From NCBI GenBank assembly GCA_029204225.1, contig CM055097.1:68921545-68985544 (forward strand): a stretch of 64,000 nt of DNA, written 5' to 3'. Position numbers and translations under genes: made by a program. This document shows, in pieces, positions 32,861-43,084 of this stretch (position 1 is the first letter of the stretch; each line of letters opens with the position of its first letter). The notes below the pieces were generated by a model. The model saw nothing but the letters and a program-made list of their open reading frames with translations. It made no database searches and was not told the DNA's origin. Source of the DNA: Diphasiastrum complanatum. Its lineage: Eukaryota; Streptophyta; Lycopodiopsida; Lycopodiales; Lycopodiaceae.

Positions 32861-34736
32861 TTGCTCTCTGGTGCAACAAATCGACAATGTTGGTATGGTG
32901 AGTTGAAAACTAGACCTCATTTGGGTTGTTCTTCAGATGGTTATGGAACACTGGAGTGTTTTTATTGCAAGAGAAGACCATTTTGCACACAGGCATGTGC
33001 AGCATGTGTGTACTACTACATGCCAAGTGATAGTAGTTTTACCAGGGTGATGATTCACCAAGGTTTTCACAATCATCTTGTCCAAGCAGGTTCTTCCCGT
33101 TTGGCAATAGCCGAAACGAAACGGTTGGTCGATACTGTAATATTCATGCAATATCAAGATGAACACAAGAATATATGTCGCATGTGGAAGAATGCAGCAA
33201 CAACAGATGAAGCTTTGTCCCAATTCAGATTTATTAGAGCGTGGTGGGCCAGTGGAAAGGTAGCAGATGCCAATTTACCAGCAATGGATAGTTGGTTGAG
33301 TTGGTGGAATGTACGATATGCACACTATAGACATCTTCTAGTCAGGGTATGATGCTTGGTTCTTGTTTTTTTTCTTTCTATAATCATCAATTGCATTGGT
33401 CTTCCATTTTTCTCTACAATCATCAAATGAATTGATCATTTATAAGTTGATGTACTGTTAGATCACATTTTTTAACATTGATTCAGGCCAACAACATTCT
33501 AGACATGTCCAATAGACCTCTAACCAATTTGACAGAGTCAAAGCATGCTAGTTGGTTGGCAGGTGAGGGTAATAAATCAGCCTTTATGATGCTGCAGTTA
33601 CTGATTTGGCAAATGCGTTATTGCAAAGCACCAAGCAATACGCTTTTGTGCAAGGCAAGCATGTTGGAACTGGCCCTAGTTTGGAGGCTCTCATTGACAG
33701 AGCCGCATCTAGGACCAATGCCACACCTAGCCCGTCGGTAACAGGTAAAGTGATCTCTGATGCAGTTGGTGGGACACCGATGTTTAGTAAACCAGGCCCA
33801 TCAGGTGATCGGATCACTTCTCGTAGAAAAAGTACTCCAACCATTTTTTTGGACGTCAAAGCCAACAGTTCTCATAGGCCAGAATATGTGAATGTGAACA
33901 GGCCCCGACAACATGGTGGTAGATGTCTGCGATTTCTTGATGTAGAGCCTATAAATATGGAGGCTACAGAGAAGGAATAAACATTTCAAGGAGGATCTTC
34001 AACAAGCACATTGAGTATTGTGAAGGAGACATATGTACATGACACACTTTGGGCGATACGTAGAACTAAACGAAGAAGCAAAGTCAAGTGCATGGGATGG
34101 CTAGGAGCTCCAACGGGAAAGTGCCAAAAGCAAATTAAAAATAGGTCAAAGGGCACTCCAACCCCTTGCTTTTTGGGAATGCGTTAATGGAGTGGTGGTA
34201 AAACAAAACAATTCATGTGGTTTTGTAATGATAGCGTGGACCACACGTGGAGACAACCTGAACTACCTTTCATATAGCCAGTACAAAAGGAACAAACTTG
34301 TTATGTGAGGACAAGGAGATGTTAGAAAGAGTTGGATTTCTTATAGCTACTATTGAACAAGTCCATCTTCCAGAAGGCAGTCATGCATATCCAATGAGGC
34401 TCCAAAGAAGATAGATCTGGCTTTGAAACTGCAAGCTAAAGTTTTATTAGTGAAAGTGTTTAAACATTTTGAGCACGAGGTGTTCTCATTGGAAACAAAA
34501 AACTCAGTTAAGAAAGATGAAGCTTATGATGTACACATCTCAGAGAATCCTTCTTATTCATGTCAAGATTTTCAATGGCGAGAAAAAACTGGAAAATCTT
34601 ATCTTGCATGCAAGCATATATACTATGTTATGTTACGCATCCTAGGACTAGACATGAACCACAATATGTGTATGCACCAATCTCAGCTTAAGAAGAGTGA
34701 GCTACTCCAAATACTGTCAAGTAGACATACATATTG
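32861..34736 (+). pseudogene. Decayed zinc-finger/SWIM-domain gene (GCM/FLYWCH-like N-terminus)
   Basis: Plus strand. Exon 1 (to about 33345) has WYGELKTRPHLGC, paired cysteines (CFYCKRRPFC, CAACVYYYMP) and a HQGFHNH motif, resembling WRKY-GCM/FLYWCH zinc folds. A GT-AG intron (about 33346-33486) precedes exon 2 (TNLTESKHASWLAGEGNK), which needs a one-base shift at about 33587 to continue (DAAVTDLANALLQ). It reaches a stop at 33978. Further homologous-looking blocks follow in other frames (KCMGWLGAPTGKC; WFCNDSVDHTW), and the last, 34423-34736, ends in a SWIM-like CQDFQWREKTGKSYLACKH. Such domain combinations occur in Mutator-class transposases and transposon-derived genes. No terminal inverted repeats were found. 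The 5' end may be missing. Confidence 0.62.
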
Positions 34737-35956
34737 ATGTGAGTGATGTTATTAATCTTTATGAGATTGGTCTAGATAGTTTTGATATTTCGACTTCAAA
34801 ACAATTCATGACTTTGTTTTATTTGCTTACCTCTCGTCATTTTTGGACTCATTTCAAAGTACTATCTTTTTCAAGAATCAAAGTACTATTTGATGTTTCA
34901 TTGTTAAAAAAGCCACAACCATATCTTATTGTTTATTAAAACCCTCACAAGAATATTTGTCATAACACTTTAAATTACTTAATGTGTCAAAAAATTGACT
35001 TTATAACTACTTTCAAAAATTTATGTGTATGCATTAACTATTTTAATCATCACTAGATTCATTTGTTCTTATCAATCTTTTTTGTCACAAAAATTGCAAA
35101 GAAACATAAAATGACATGGAGAAAAATTGAGAAAATGTTCACACGGATGAGAGAGAAAAATATAGATATAGTACAAATGCGCACACAGATGAGAGAAAAA
35201 AAAATCAGATACCAATTTAAAAAAAATGGTGAAAAGCTCGCTCATAAATGACAGGAAGCTCGCTTGGCCAAGCTCGCTAGAGGCCCATCCCCACACATTA
35301 TCATATAACTTGCATTGAGCATCATTTATTGTTCTCTCGAGTTCTATGAAACCAAACAAATATTTTCAAGACTGGGCACTCCATCACACCAATTCCTCCA
35401 TTTCTAGATAGGTACGACAAGCTTTTGGCTCCATGTTACGCCCAAATTTCACTAAGCATGGCACATCCATGCATGGTGTTATGACCATGCTTGGGTACAT
35501 GACAATTGAGCTTAGATATCTCATAAAAAAATCAACAATGCACTTGATATGTGTGGCATATCCACAACCACCAAAAGCTAGTTCTGACAACGAGTTCTAC
35601 ATGGATGTTCCATGCCATATGTAGAAGAGCCATGTGAAATGTTTTATCAACGACGTTGGATTCAAAATTCAAGAACACAAATTTAATGGCATGACCATGC
35701 TAGAATTTTGTTTTCCCCTATCTCATTTTTCAATCAGGCTCATATTTGTCAATGGTAAGTTTTCCATAATGTTTTTGGCATGAATTTTCCATACGATAAA
35801 AGGTTGGTGACATTTTGGCTAAGTACAAGTTCCAACGTGGATATGTCATATGGATGATGCACATTACTTTTTTGTGATAATTAGACTAGCAATTGAGGAT
35901 TTGGATAAAACTACTCTTGTGATATTAGTCAATAATCACTCTCCTTGTGTGGGCGT

Positions 35957-36108
35957 CTCCTATCCATTTAACTTGCAACTTCAACTTATATATTTTTGTT
36001 TGCAAGATGAATAACACAAGCATGTGCATGGAGAGAGACTCCTATCCATTTAACTTGCAACTTCAACTTATATATTTTTGTTTGCAAGATGAATAACACA
36101 AGCATGTG

Positions 36109-36120
<12 letters not shown>
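35957..36120. repeat. Perfect 82-bp tandem duplication
   Basis: Units 35957-36038 and 36039-36120 are identical by eye. Each ends in GGAGAGAGA, and the second opens into a long GA run. A diverged third relative (TTGCAACTTCAACCT) follows at about 36215-36290 and again ends in a microsatellite. Confidence 0.92.

Positions 36121-36169
<49 letters not shown>
36113..36169. repeat. (GA)n microsatellite
   Basis: About 28 uninterrupted GA units following the second 82-bp repeat. Confidence 0.95.
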
Positions 36170-36171
<2 letters not shown>

Positions 36172-36286
36172 ATTTGATTTTCAAACCAATGTACAAAAAC
36201 AATCCATCTCCTTGTCCATTTGCCTTGCAACTTCAACCTCACCTCGAAAATAATGATCTATATACTATTGATTGCAATATGAACAT

Positions 36287-36289
36287 TGT

Positions 36290-36353
<64 letters not shown>
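36287..36353. repeat. Compound (TG)n(GA)n microsatellite
   Basis: About 14 TG units run directly into about 20 GA units. Confidence 0.95.
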
Positions 36354-36355
<2 letters not shown>

Positions 36356-36767
36356 TTTCTTTGATTTTTCAAACCAGTATTATACAAATACAATCAAAGT
36401 CTTAGACCTACCGTAGTGATGGATTTCATCTCCACGCTATTCTTGGGGATTCCACCTGTTCTAGTGATATTTTCACCATGCTTCTACTTCTGTAATTCGG
36501 CGAATCTAGCTCTACATCTACAATACTCTACATCTACAATACTCTACCTACGCCCATTGAAATTTACAAAGCTGATCAATTCGAAAATTTATTCTCAGTC
36601 ATAGAATAATTGAACATCAGTGTGGTGAAGCAGCGGATCACAGCTTCACTCCTGCACAGCATCCGAACAAACATCATGGCGCTCCTGAATCCTAGCTGGG
36701 GTGCTGATTACCGAGATTGATACGCGAATACCTGCTCACTGAGCATGTACATCTTTGCGGTAGGTGA

Positions 36768-36995
36768 TTAGATGGGAAAACAATGATTTACCCGAGTATA
36801 TACCACAGATACTGGATGAGACATAATGCGGCGTCCCTTGATGTGGCGAAAGGGATAGACCAATGCACCCAATGGCCATTCAATCACCGCTGCGACCACA
36901 AAGGCCAGGAATCCAATAGTAGGTCCAACCACTTTGCAGCGGCATGGATTTTGAGTTGTTCCGCACTCCACACAACAGGGTACCCTTGCCAACAT
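36768..36995 (-). CDS. Conserved small plant membrane protein, 75 aa, intact
   Basis: Intact single-exon minus-strand gene. I believe it belongs to a short conserved plant family of unknown function, recognised by CVECGTTQNPCRCKVVGPT and FRHIKGRRIM; the match is from memory and was not tested. The ATG at 36995 is used because the codon four positions upstream is GTG. Residues 1-21 carry six Cys in CC-x2-C and CRC patterns that could bind metal or be lipid-modified. Residues about 24-47 (VGPTIGFLAFVVAAVIEW, PLGALVY) form one or two membrane spans. The tail is basic (RHIKGRR) and ends FPI. A TATA box lies 178 bp upstream. It is one of only three host-type genes in the window and the only complete one. 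Confidence 0.8.
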   Translation of the reverse strand: MLARVPCCVECGTTQNPCRCKVVGPTIGFLAFVVAAVIEWPLGALVYPFRHIKGRRIMSHPVSVVYTRVNHCFPI

Positions 36996-37502
36996 GCTTC
37001 CTTTCACCTATTTATATGGAGATCTTCTTCAGAACAGAATAACAGTACTCAGCAGACTGCAATAAACTACTAAATTTTCAAGCAACTGTTTAATCCTCAA
37101 GCAAGCTAGTGTTGTCGAAGCTGATGAGAGTGAGAATGGTGAACTTGACAGTGTTTGGAAAGCTGCGGCAGCGTATATATAATGGATGGGTTGGTGTGAA
37201 GGTCAGGTGAGAGTGAGAATGAGAGCGAGATTGAGAGTTGTATAGAGGCGACGAGAGAAGCACTCGTGGAAGCTGCGCGAAGGACAGATGTATTAGATAG
37301 ATAGATGAGATGGGCAGTCGCAGAAGGTGCCACTTGCCATGTGCAACGTGCCTCCTCCTGTCCAACTGCCATTAGAATCCTCGAAGTTGAAAATTATTAT
37401 GAAGGAGCCGAGCACAAGCCATTCTGCCGGTAAGGATTTCCAAAAAAAGTTTAGGTTCGGCCCCTCCAGGCAGAATGGCCTTTGCCCGCCTCCTTCCGTT
37501 GC
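36996..37502. other. Promoter and leader region of the small membrane-protein gene
   Basis: Contains the leader, the TATA box and, further upstream, GAGTGAGAATGAGAGCGAG-type purine stretches at about 37210-37240. No separate gene is supported. Open frames on the minus strand here are leader sequence. Confidence 0.5.
37173..37182 (-). promoter_or_regulatory. TATA box of the small membrane-protein gene
   Basis: TTATATATAC on the minus strand, about 180 bp before the ATG at 36995, giving a leader of about 150 bases if transcription starts 30 bp downstream. Confidence 0.6.
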
Positions 37503-37733
37503 GTAATGGATACCTGAAATTTTTTCAGAACCACATTACGAAGCATAACAGACATGTTTGACTTTGATTGACCAACACAAAATGTGCCACGTGGCAACTG
37601 TACGGAATCCGTACGGACGGGCACAAATAGGCACAAAAAAAAAACAGCAAAATCTGCCTTTAAAAAAATGCATGCATTTTCTGCTTTTTAATTTATTTGA
37701 AAATGGGCATAATATGCAACAGGTATCCATTAC
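37503..37733. mobile_element. 231-bp MITE with terminal inverted repeats
   Basis: GTAATGGATACCTG at 37503-37516 is the exact reverse complement of CAGGTATCCATTAC at 37720-37733. The interior has a CGTACGGAATCCGTACGG palindrome and poly-A runs, and no coding capacity. No clear target duplication was found. TAA/TTA at the ends would suit a PIF/Harbinger or Tourist-type origin, but this is unproven. Confidence 0.8.
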
Positions 37734-38600
37734 TGGAATATAAAATCCAAAAGAACAAAAACACTATTGAAATCAAAGAAGAAACTTCCTTGTTTTCTTT
37801 GATAAAAGATGAAAAACCCACATGAGTACAAAGTAATGCATGTAAACATCAATTGTAGCAAAGCAAGAATCCAACAAAGTAGCTATAGAAATCAAAGACT
37901 CTATACTTATTAACAAATAATATAAAGCCAACATCATACTCGGTAAGGAGTCACCTTAGGCTCGACTCAACTACATTTGAATTTTAGGCTACAAATTGGG
38001 AAGAACCAACGCTTTCCATTGCATAATGTGTTGTATATGATTTAATTTCACATGACAATTATTAGGTGTAACAAGAATTTGTGTTTTTGCAAAGTGAAAT
38101 TATGCTATGTATGATCTACATAGCACATGAATTTTTTGCCCATGTACCCACAAGAAAAGCATATTCTTCTTTTTAAAAGACACAAAAATGTGCAAAATAT
38201 ATAATTCATTACATTAGTTGACGTGGTACACATGCATAATATTTGGGTTGAATTTTTAGAAGTCATCCCAATCTAGATGTGCACATATAGGAATTGAGCC
38301 TAGTTCTAGGGTCGACACCGTGGATTCTCATTGTGCACAACATCCAAGGATTTGAGAGTTAAAACCTTAACCAACCCACAAAATAGTGTCTTTACCTGCT
38401 TTGTTGCTCCATTAGTCTTCTATGCATGCCTATTATTTATGCTACTGGCACAGACAATGTTTGCGCTACTGTGTTTGATGTTGTGCAGACAGTTATTGCG
38501 CGCTGCTTGTTGAGGACCTATGCTACATACCTGCACTTGCTTTTTATGTCTCTCTATGTGTGCAGTGTAGGCCTGCGCGCTATAGACCTACAATGTTGTC
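37734..38600. other. AT-rich intergenic sequence, no gene seen
   Basis: No domain-bearing open frame on either strand and no recognised transposon end. Confidence 0.5.
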
Positions 38601-39279
38601 TGTTGAGGACCTAGTGTCAAGTGTCAACTATCGACAAGCGCTTGAATGTTCGATTCGAACAATTATAGAATCGAATATTCGAACCTTTGTCACCCTCAAC
38701 TCCAACTAATGCAACTCCAATAGGTAAGAATTACCCAATAGGAGTTGGGGCGCCCATCTCCTTAATTTCCTATATAAGTAGCAATTTCGAATTATTGTAC
38801 ATGTTTTCATCTTCATTTCAATACAAGCAGGGCTCTCTTATGAAATGGATTTGTGAATGTCCTTGCTCTTCATCTCTTTTGCTGCATCTCTCATATTTTC
38901 TTTGTATTTGCTAATTGTTGGATCTGAAGCTTATTGGAATTGTTATTTCTTATGCTTTTTGTGAGAGAGAAATGGAGAGAGAGAGAAGAGTAAGCTATCA
39001 CCATTGTGGAATTAGGGTTAATGGTTGTAGTGTTAATGGACGTAGGGTTAATGCGTAGTGTTATTGGATCTTAATGTTAATTGTGGATCATCCATGCATG
39101 TTGGATTTTATTTAAGCTATTGCTCTCATGGGATCGAACCTCCGCGTGACAACTAACTTCATCTCCTTGATTATTTTCAAGTGATAGAAATTTTACAGAT
39201 ATGATTTGATCTGAGATTAGGATTTTTGATTGAAAAATCTAGATCCAATCTCATTATCTGATTGACGTGATTTGGAATT
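38601..39279 (+). mobile_element. Probable LTR and leader of gypsy-3
   Basis: Directly upstream of the gypsy-3 gag. It has TATATAAG at 38771-38778 followed by a polypyrimidine/AT leader, as expected for U3-R-U5. LTR ends and the primer-binding site were not resolved. GGGATCGAACC at about 39130 resembles a tRNA T arm on the minus strand but does not match a normal primer site. Confidence 0.5.
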
Positions 39280-39900
39280 ATGGTTGAAGGAGAACCAATG
39301 AACCCACCACCAATTGTTATTAGAAGGTCTCCTCATTTAGATATACCAAAATACAACGGGTTATCTGATCCCATCAGATTTCTCCAGATCTTTTCTAAAT
39401 CATGTAGGGTTTATGGCGAAATCTTTCCACAAGATAAACTTCAGTTATTTCCTATGGCCTTAACTGGAGCTGTTCAGGATTGGTTTAATAACCAAGAAGA
39501 AGCAGAACACATGGACTGGGAAGTGGTTAAAGCCGCTCTCATTACAAGATTTAAGCCCAGAAAATTTATGGAAGATCCCATTCTCCTTTTAAGTAAAATT
39601 AAAATGGGAAAGAGAGAGGTAGTACAAGATTATATTGAACGTGTTAAACACCTCAGATCTGAGTGTTTCCCCGATCTAATCAATGACAATGATTTGATTA
39701 TGTGGTTTTCAGCAAATCTACCTAAATGGATTAGACGTGAGTTGAAACGCCATAATAAATACACTACGATACAAAGCGTTATGGATGATGCAACTCGTGA
39801 GGAGGATGAAGATTCTGACGACAAACCAAATGTTGGAATGTTGCCTTATAAGGTAGGGCAAACCATGACAACATCCACTACCATTGCATCAACAAATTAA
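39280..39900 (+). CDS. Gypsy-3 gag, intact 206-aa open frame (truncated element)
   Basis: Retrotransposon Gag of the same family as gypsy-2: LDIPKYNGLSDPIRFLQIF aligns with LEMPEYDGSSDSIRFLHIYE, and DWEVVKAALITRFKPRKFME with the corresponding gypsy-2 block (LLLSKIKMGK in both). The ATG at 39280 is the first in frame. The open frame ends at 39900 where an oppositely oriented copia-like LTR starts, so the CCHC knuckle and pol are missing. It is the least damaged gypsy Gag in the window. Confidence 0.85.
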   Translation: MVEGEPMNPPPIVIRRSPHLDIPKYNGLSDPIRFLQIFSKSCRVYGEIFPQDKLQLFPMALTGAVQDWFNNQEEAEHMDWEVVKAALITRFKPRKFMEDPILLLSKIKMGKREVVQDYIERVKHLRSECFPDLINDNDLIMWFSANLPKWIRRELKRHNKYTTIQSVMDDATREEDEDSDDKPNVGMLPYKVGQTMTTSTTIASTN

Positions 39901-40696
39901 GCAACAAGAGAGTCGGACAGAATGTAGAAAAGCATAGCAATATTGACGCAAATCTGAACGTAGAACAAACAGAGTTGTAATCAAATTAAGTATAGCAAAA
40001 TATACAGGTCAATAATGCTGGTGAGCACAAGACAATAGCGGATGAAACCGTGTGCTTCACAAGACTAATCCAATCTGTGAAAGGAATAAACCTATTACTG
40101 ACAATACAAATAATCGATGTGCGAAAGCATCTACTTCGTCTCTCTCTGATAAACTTATGATGCTATTATCACACACACGTTGTTTGTTTTCTTATTGTTG
40201 AATACACAGATGGCATTCAATATATTAACATAATGTTACAGGTGTGCAGATGAAGAAAGTACAAAGGTGGATGTGCTGTATATAGGAGATCGTGGGTAGC
40301 TGCTATCGTTGTCAAATCTGATTGCACAGTTGCATGGGATGAGCGTGAGAAAGCCGCGACGTCAGCCTTCACTGAAATGAACGTTGGTGAAGATGCGAAA
40401 AATGCGACACTTTGACAAATGCCTTAAGAATTGATCTACAGGGTGCTTTCGATTTTCTATAAGGGCACCTATTGCATTTGTAGGGCAGTGTCACCTTTTT
40501 CGCCTATGACAAATCACGTGTAAAAACACAGTGTCCTATGAAAATTTACTTGTACTTATGCAGACAGTTGCGTTTTATTCGCCTATCTTATTTTACATGT
40601 AAATATGCAGACTGTGCGACAACACAAGTAAAATACAGCAACATGAATGGAGGCAGATTAACATAGGATTTAGGAGAGTAAACGAGATAAATCCAA
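39901..40696 (-). mobile_element. Copia-C-like LTR in minus orientation
   Basis: On the minus strand it starts TGTTGGATTTATCTCG at about 40696. It contains the GCGAAAAATGCGACA and CAGACTGTGCGAC motifs (40380-40640) and a 3' part related to 25280-25400. It is flanked on both sides by plus-strand coding remnants, so it is a solo or inverted LTR. Confidence 0.65.
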
Positions 40697-40700
40697 CAAG

Positions 40701-41505
40701 ATGGTCAATGTCCAGTCATCAACAATCAAGACGCAATTATAACATTGTTATCGAGCCTGCCATCTACGTACAGAAACTGGGTGATGATCGTAACAACACA
40801 CTCAGATCTAACTCTCTCTAGAGTAATCACTATGTTGTTGTAGGAAGACAATCGAAGGAATGAAGTTTTATTTTGTTTAATACAGATTTGCACACTCTAT
40901 ATGCAAACAAAGACTCAAAGAAGCAGAAGAAGAAAGACCTGGAAGCCGATCTAGAATCGAGAGTAGTCATCGAATCTATAAACAAAGAAGAAGATGTTCT
41001 GGAAGTACTGCAAGCACACCAATTACAAGATTCAAAATTGCAAGACATTGAAAGCCAAGAACAATAGCAAGAAGCATTCTAATCAACAAGCGAATGCAGC
41101 TACAAAGATGTCTCATGCCTCTAGTCAAGAAGTTGATGATGATGCATTCATGATCAATAATAAAAAAACATCCGATGATAGTGCATGATTTCTTGATTTT
41201 GGAGACCAGTCATATTGACTGCCCTATATGTCTTACAGTACCAGAAAGTATGTTCACCTCGGTGATAACAAGATACATGCCATCGAAGGTAAAGGCACTA
41301 TAAGATTAAGCTTCTAGAATGATCAATTCAAGCTACTCTCTAAAGTTCTTTATGTACCTAATCTATCAACAAAGTAGAATTATTGATCTAGGACATAGAG
41401 TAGAATTCGAATATAATCAATGTAGAGTTTTTGATAGGACAAATAAGATGCTTGCACTCGAAAAGAGACATGGATACTTATATAGATTGAGTCACTGTTA
41501 TTTGG
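40701..41505 (+). pseudogene. Copia gag-protease remnant
   Basis: Plus strand, same family as copia C: a Gag block homologous to the DDQDTIMTLLSSLPSTY region (40720-40790), a knuckle region (40990-41060), a protease-to-pre-integrase stretch (KYVHLGDNKIHAIEGKGTIR, 41250-41310; KRHGYLYRLS, about 41465). Multiple stops and shifts. The protease active-site DSGA is lost (reads FLDFGDQS). Confidence 0.75.
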
Positions 41506-41970
41506 GCAGGAGACGTGGATACCAAAAAATCCACATCACGTTATATTTGTGTCCTTGCAGGAGGACCCATTTCATGGAACAACTGAAAGCAGAAATGCAT
41601 TTCGTTATCCTCCACAAAATCCGAATATGTTGCAGCTACATCAGTAGTGAAGGAGATAATTTGGCTAAGAAGGCTAATACAGGATCTGCAATTCTCATAG
41701 ATCGGTCCAACAATACTCCAGTGTGACAATCAAAGCTGCATAGCTCTATCTTTGAACCCACATACTCATGCTAGAGCTAAACACATAGAAGTTTAGTTCC
41801 ATTTTCTTAGAGAGAAAGTTCTAAATAAAGATGTTGTACTAAGTTACTGTCATACAAACAGTATGTTGGCTGATAATTTGACAAAGCCATTGTCTAGAGA
41901 TAAATATTCTACCTTAGTAGAAATGATAAATCTCAATTGCAGATCAGATTCATAGCAATAAGCTTAAGGA
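41506..41970 (+). pseudogene. RNase H remnant of a second copia family
   Basis: Plus strand, beginning at a GDVDTKKSTSRY-like block and including KSEYVAATSVVKEIIWLRR, CDNQSCIALSLNPHTHARAK and NMLADNLTKPLSRDKY-like blocks across two frames. It jumps directly from the pre-integrase block of the preceding fragment, so integrase and RT are deleted. A purine tract AAGGAGGAG leads into the LTR at 41976. Confidence 0.75.
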
Positions 41971-41975
41971 GGAGT

Positions 41976-42997
41976 GTTGGAGTTTAATCTTACTCCTATT
42001 CTTCCTAACTGCCCTCCTTCCTTCTCTCAATTTTACTCTCTCAAATGAAACCTGTAGACAATGAACTGTTTTTCAACAGTCCGCATTTTTAGACTGATTG
42101 TCGCTACAATCTGCATTTTTTCTCACAATTTTTGATAGGTGAAAAACCTAACAATGTCACCTTTATTTTGTGACACTTGTGTTACTCAGGTTTTAGGCCA
42201 TTTCAAACACTTTCAGAAATGTGAAAAATGCAACACTGCATTTTTACATGCAGTTTCTGACAGGCAAAAAACTCGACATCGCAGTTTTACATGGGATTTT
42301 ACGCAGGCGAAAACCCGACATTGCAGTTTTACACGGGATTCCACACAGGCGAAAAATACGAGACTCTGCAGAAATACACAAGATTCCTCATAGGCTGTCT
42401 ACGTCTTCACGCTCCAATAACAACTATTCTAATTAGTCAGTTAATCAGCTGGTAAGCGATCTTGTAAATGTAAAGCTAGAATAATCCAAGATCTTTCAGT
42501 TTTCATAAATGTAAATGAGCGATTGAAGATATGAGAAGCATCAGATAGATCAGAAATCAGCATCAGAGGATGATCAGACATAGATCAAATGACCAGGGTG
42601 GTCTGATTGTTGTTACTACAACATTATTATACAGATTTGCTACTGTTCTACATCATTTTGCATTCTTGTTGAATGAAATTAACTCTCACTCCTCTTACAC
42701 AAACATCAATATAAAGAGAAATGTATGGCTATCTCTGACGCCTAAATTATTTCTACATTCTCTTCATATTAGATTATCAGCATTAGAGAATTGCATGGCT
42801 GTCTCAGACGCCTAATCGTTTCTGCAATCTCTCTTTCATGGCAGTCTAAGACTCCTACACTGATAATCTTATTCAACACAAAAGAACATCTCGTAATCTC
42901 CGTTCTCTAAGTAATCCATGATCCTGTTAGACACAGTTATTCCCGTTCTTTCATTATCATTATTGTAGTCTTTCATCTATAGGCATTCACCCAACAA
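41976..42997 (+). mobile_element. LTR of the second copia family
   Basis: Starts TGTTGGAGTTTAATC after a polypurine tract and ends CACCCAACA, followed by TGTATCAGAGC, a degraded initiator-Met primer site. It contains repeated ATTTTTACACGGGATTCC/CAGGCGAAAA units (42230-42390) and repeated GGCTGTCTCAGACGCCTAAT-like units (42730-42860), the latter shared with the copia F LTR. Confidence 0.75.
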
Positions 42998-43084
42998 ATG
43001 TGTATCAGAGCTGATAATTTTCATCTCACGAACCACCAACAAAAATTGGTATCAAAGCCAACACGAAGTTCCTCAGTCGACTAT

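Larger units (their letters stand above)
34737..36767. other. AT-rich intergenic sequence
   Basis: No supportable gene. It holds an 82-bp tandem duplication, GA and TG/GA microsatellites, and, from about 36.44 kb, the probable 3' flank of the small membrane-protein gene (minus strand). Short open frames here have no recognisable domains. Confidence 0.5.

Noticed and set aside
36995-37007. Upstream GTG-initiated extension of the small membrane protein
   Set aside because: A plant nuclear gene is expected to start at ATG, and the ATG at 36995 directly precedes the conserved block.
39120-39150. Possible tRNA T arm or pol III B box (minus strand GGTTCGATCCC)
   Set aside because: No matching A box, anticodon arm or acceptor stem at suitable distances, and it does not fit a standard primer-binding site.
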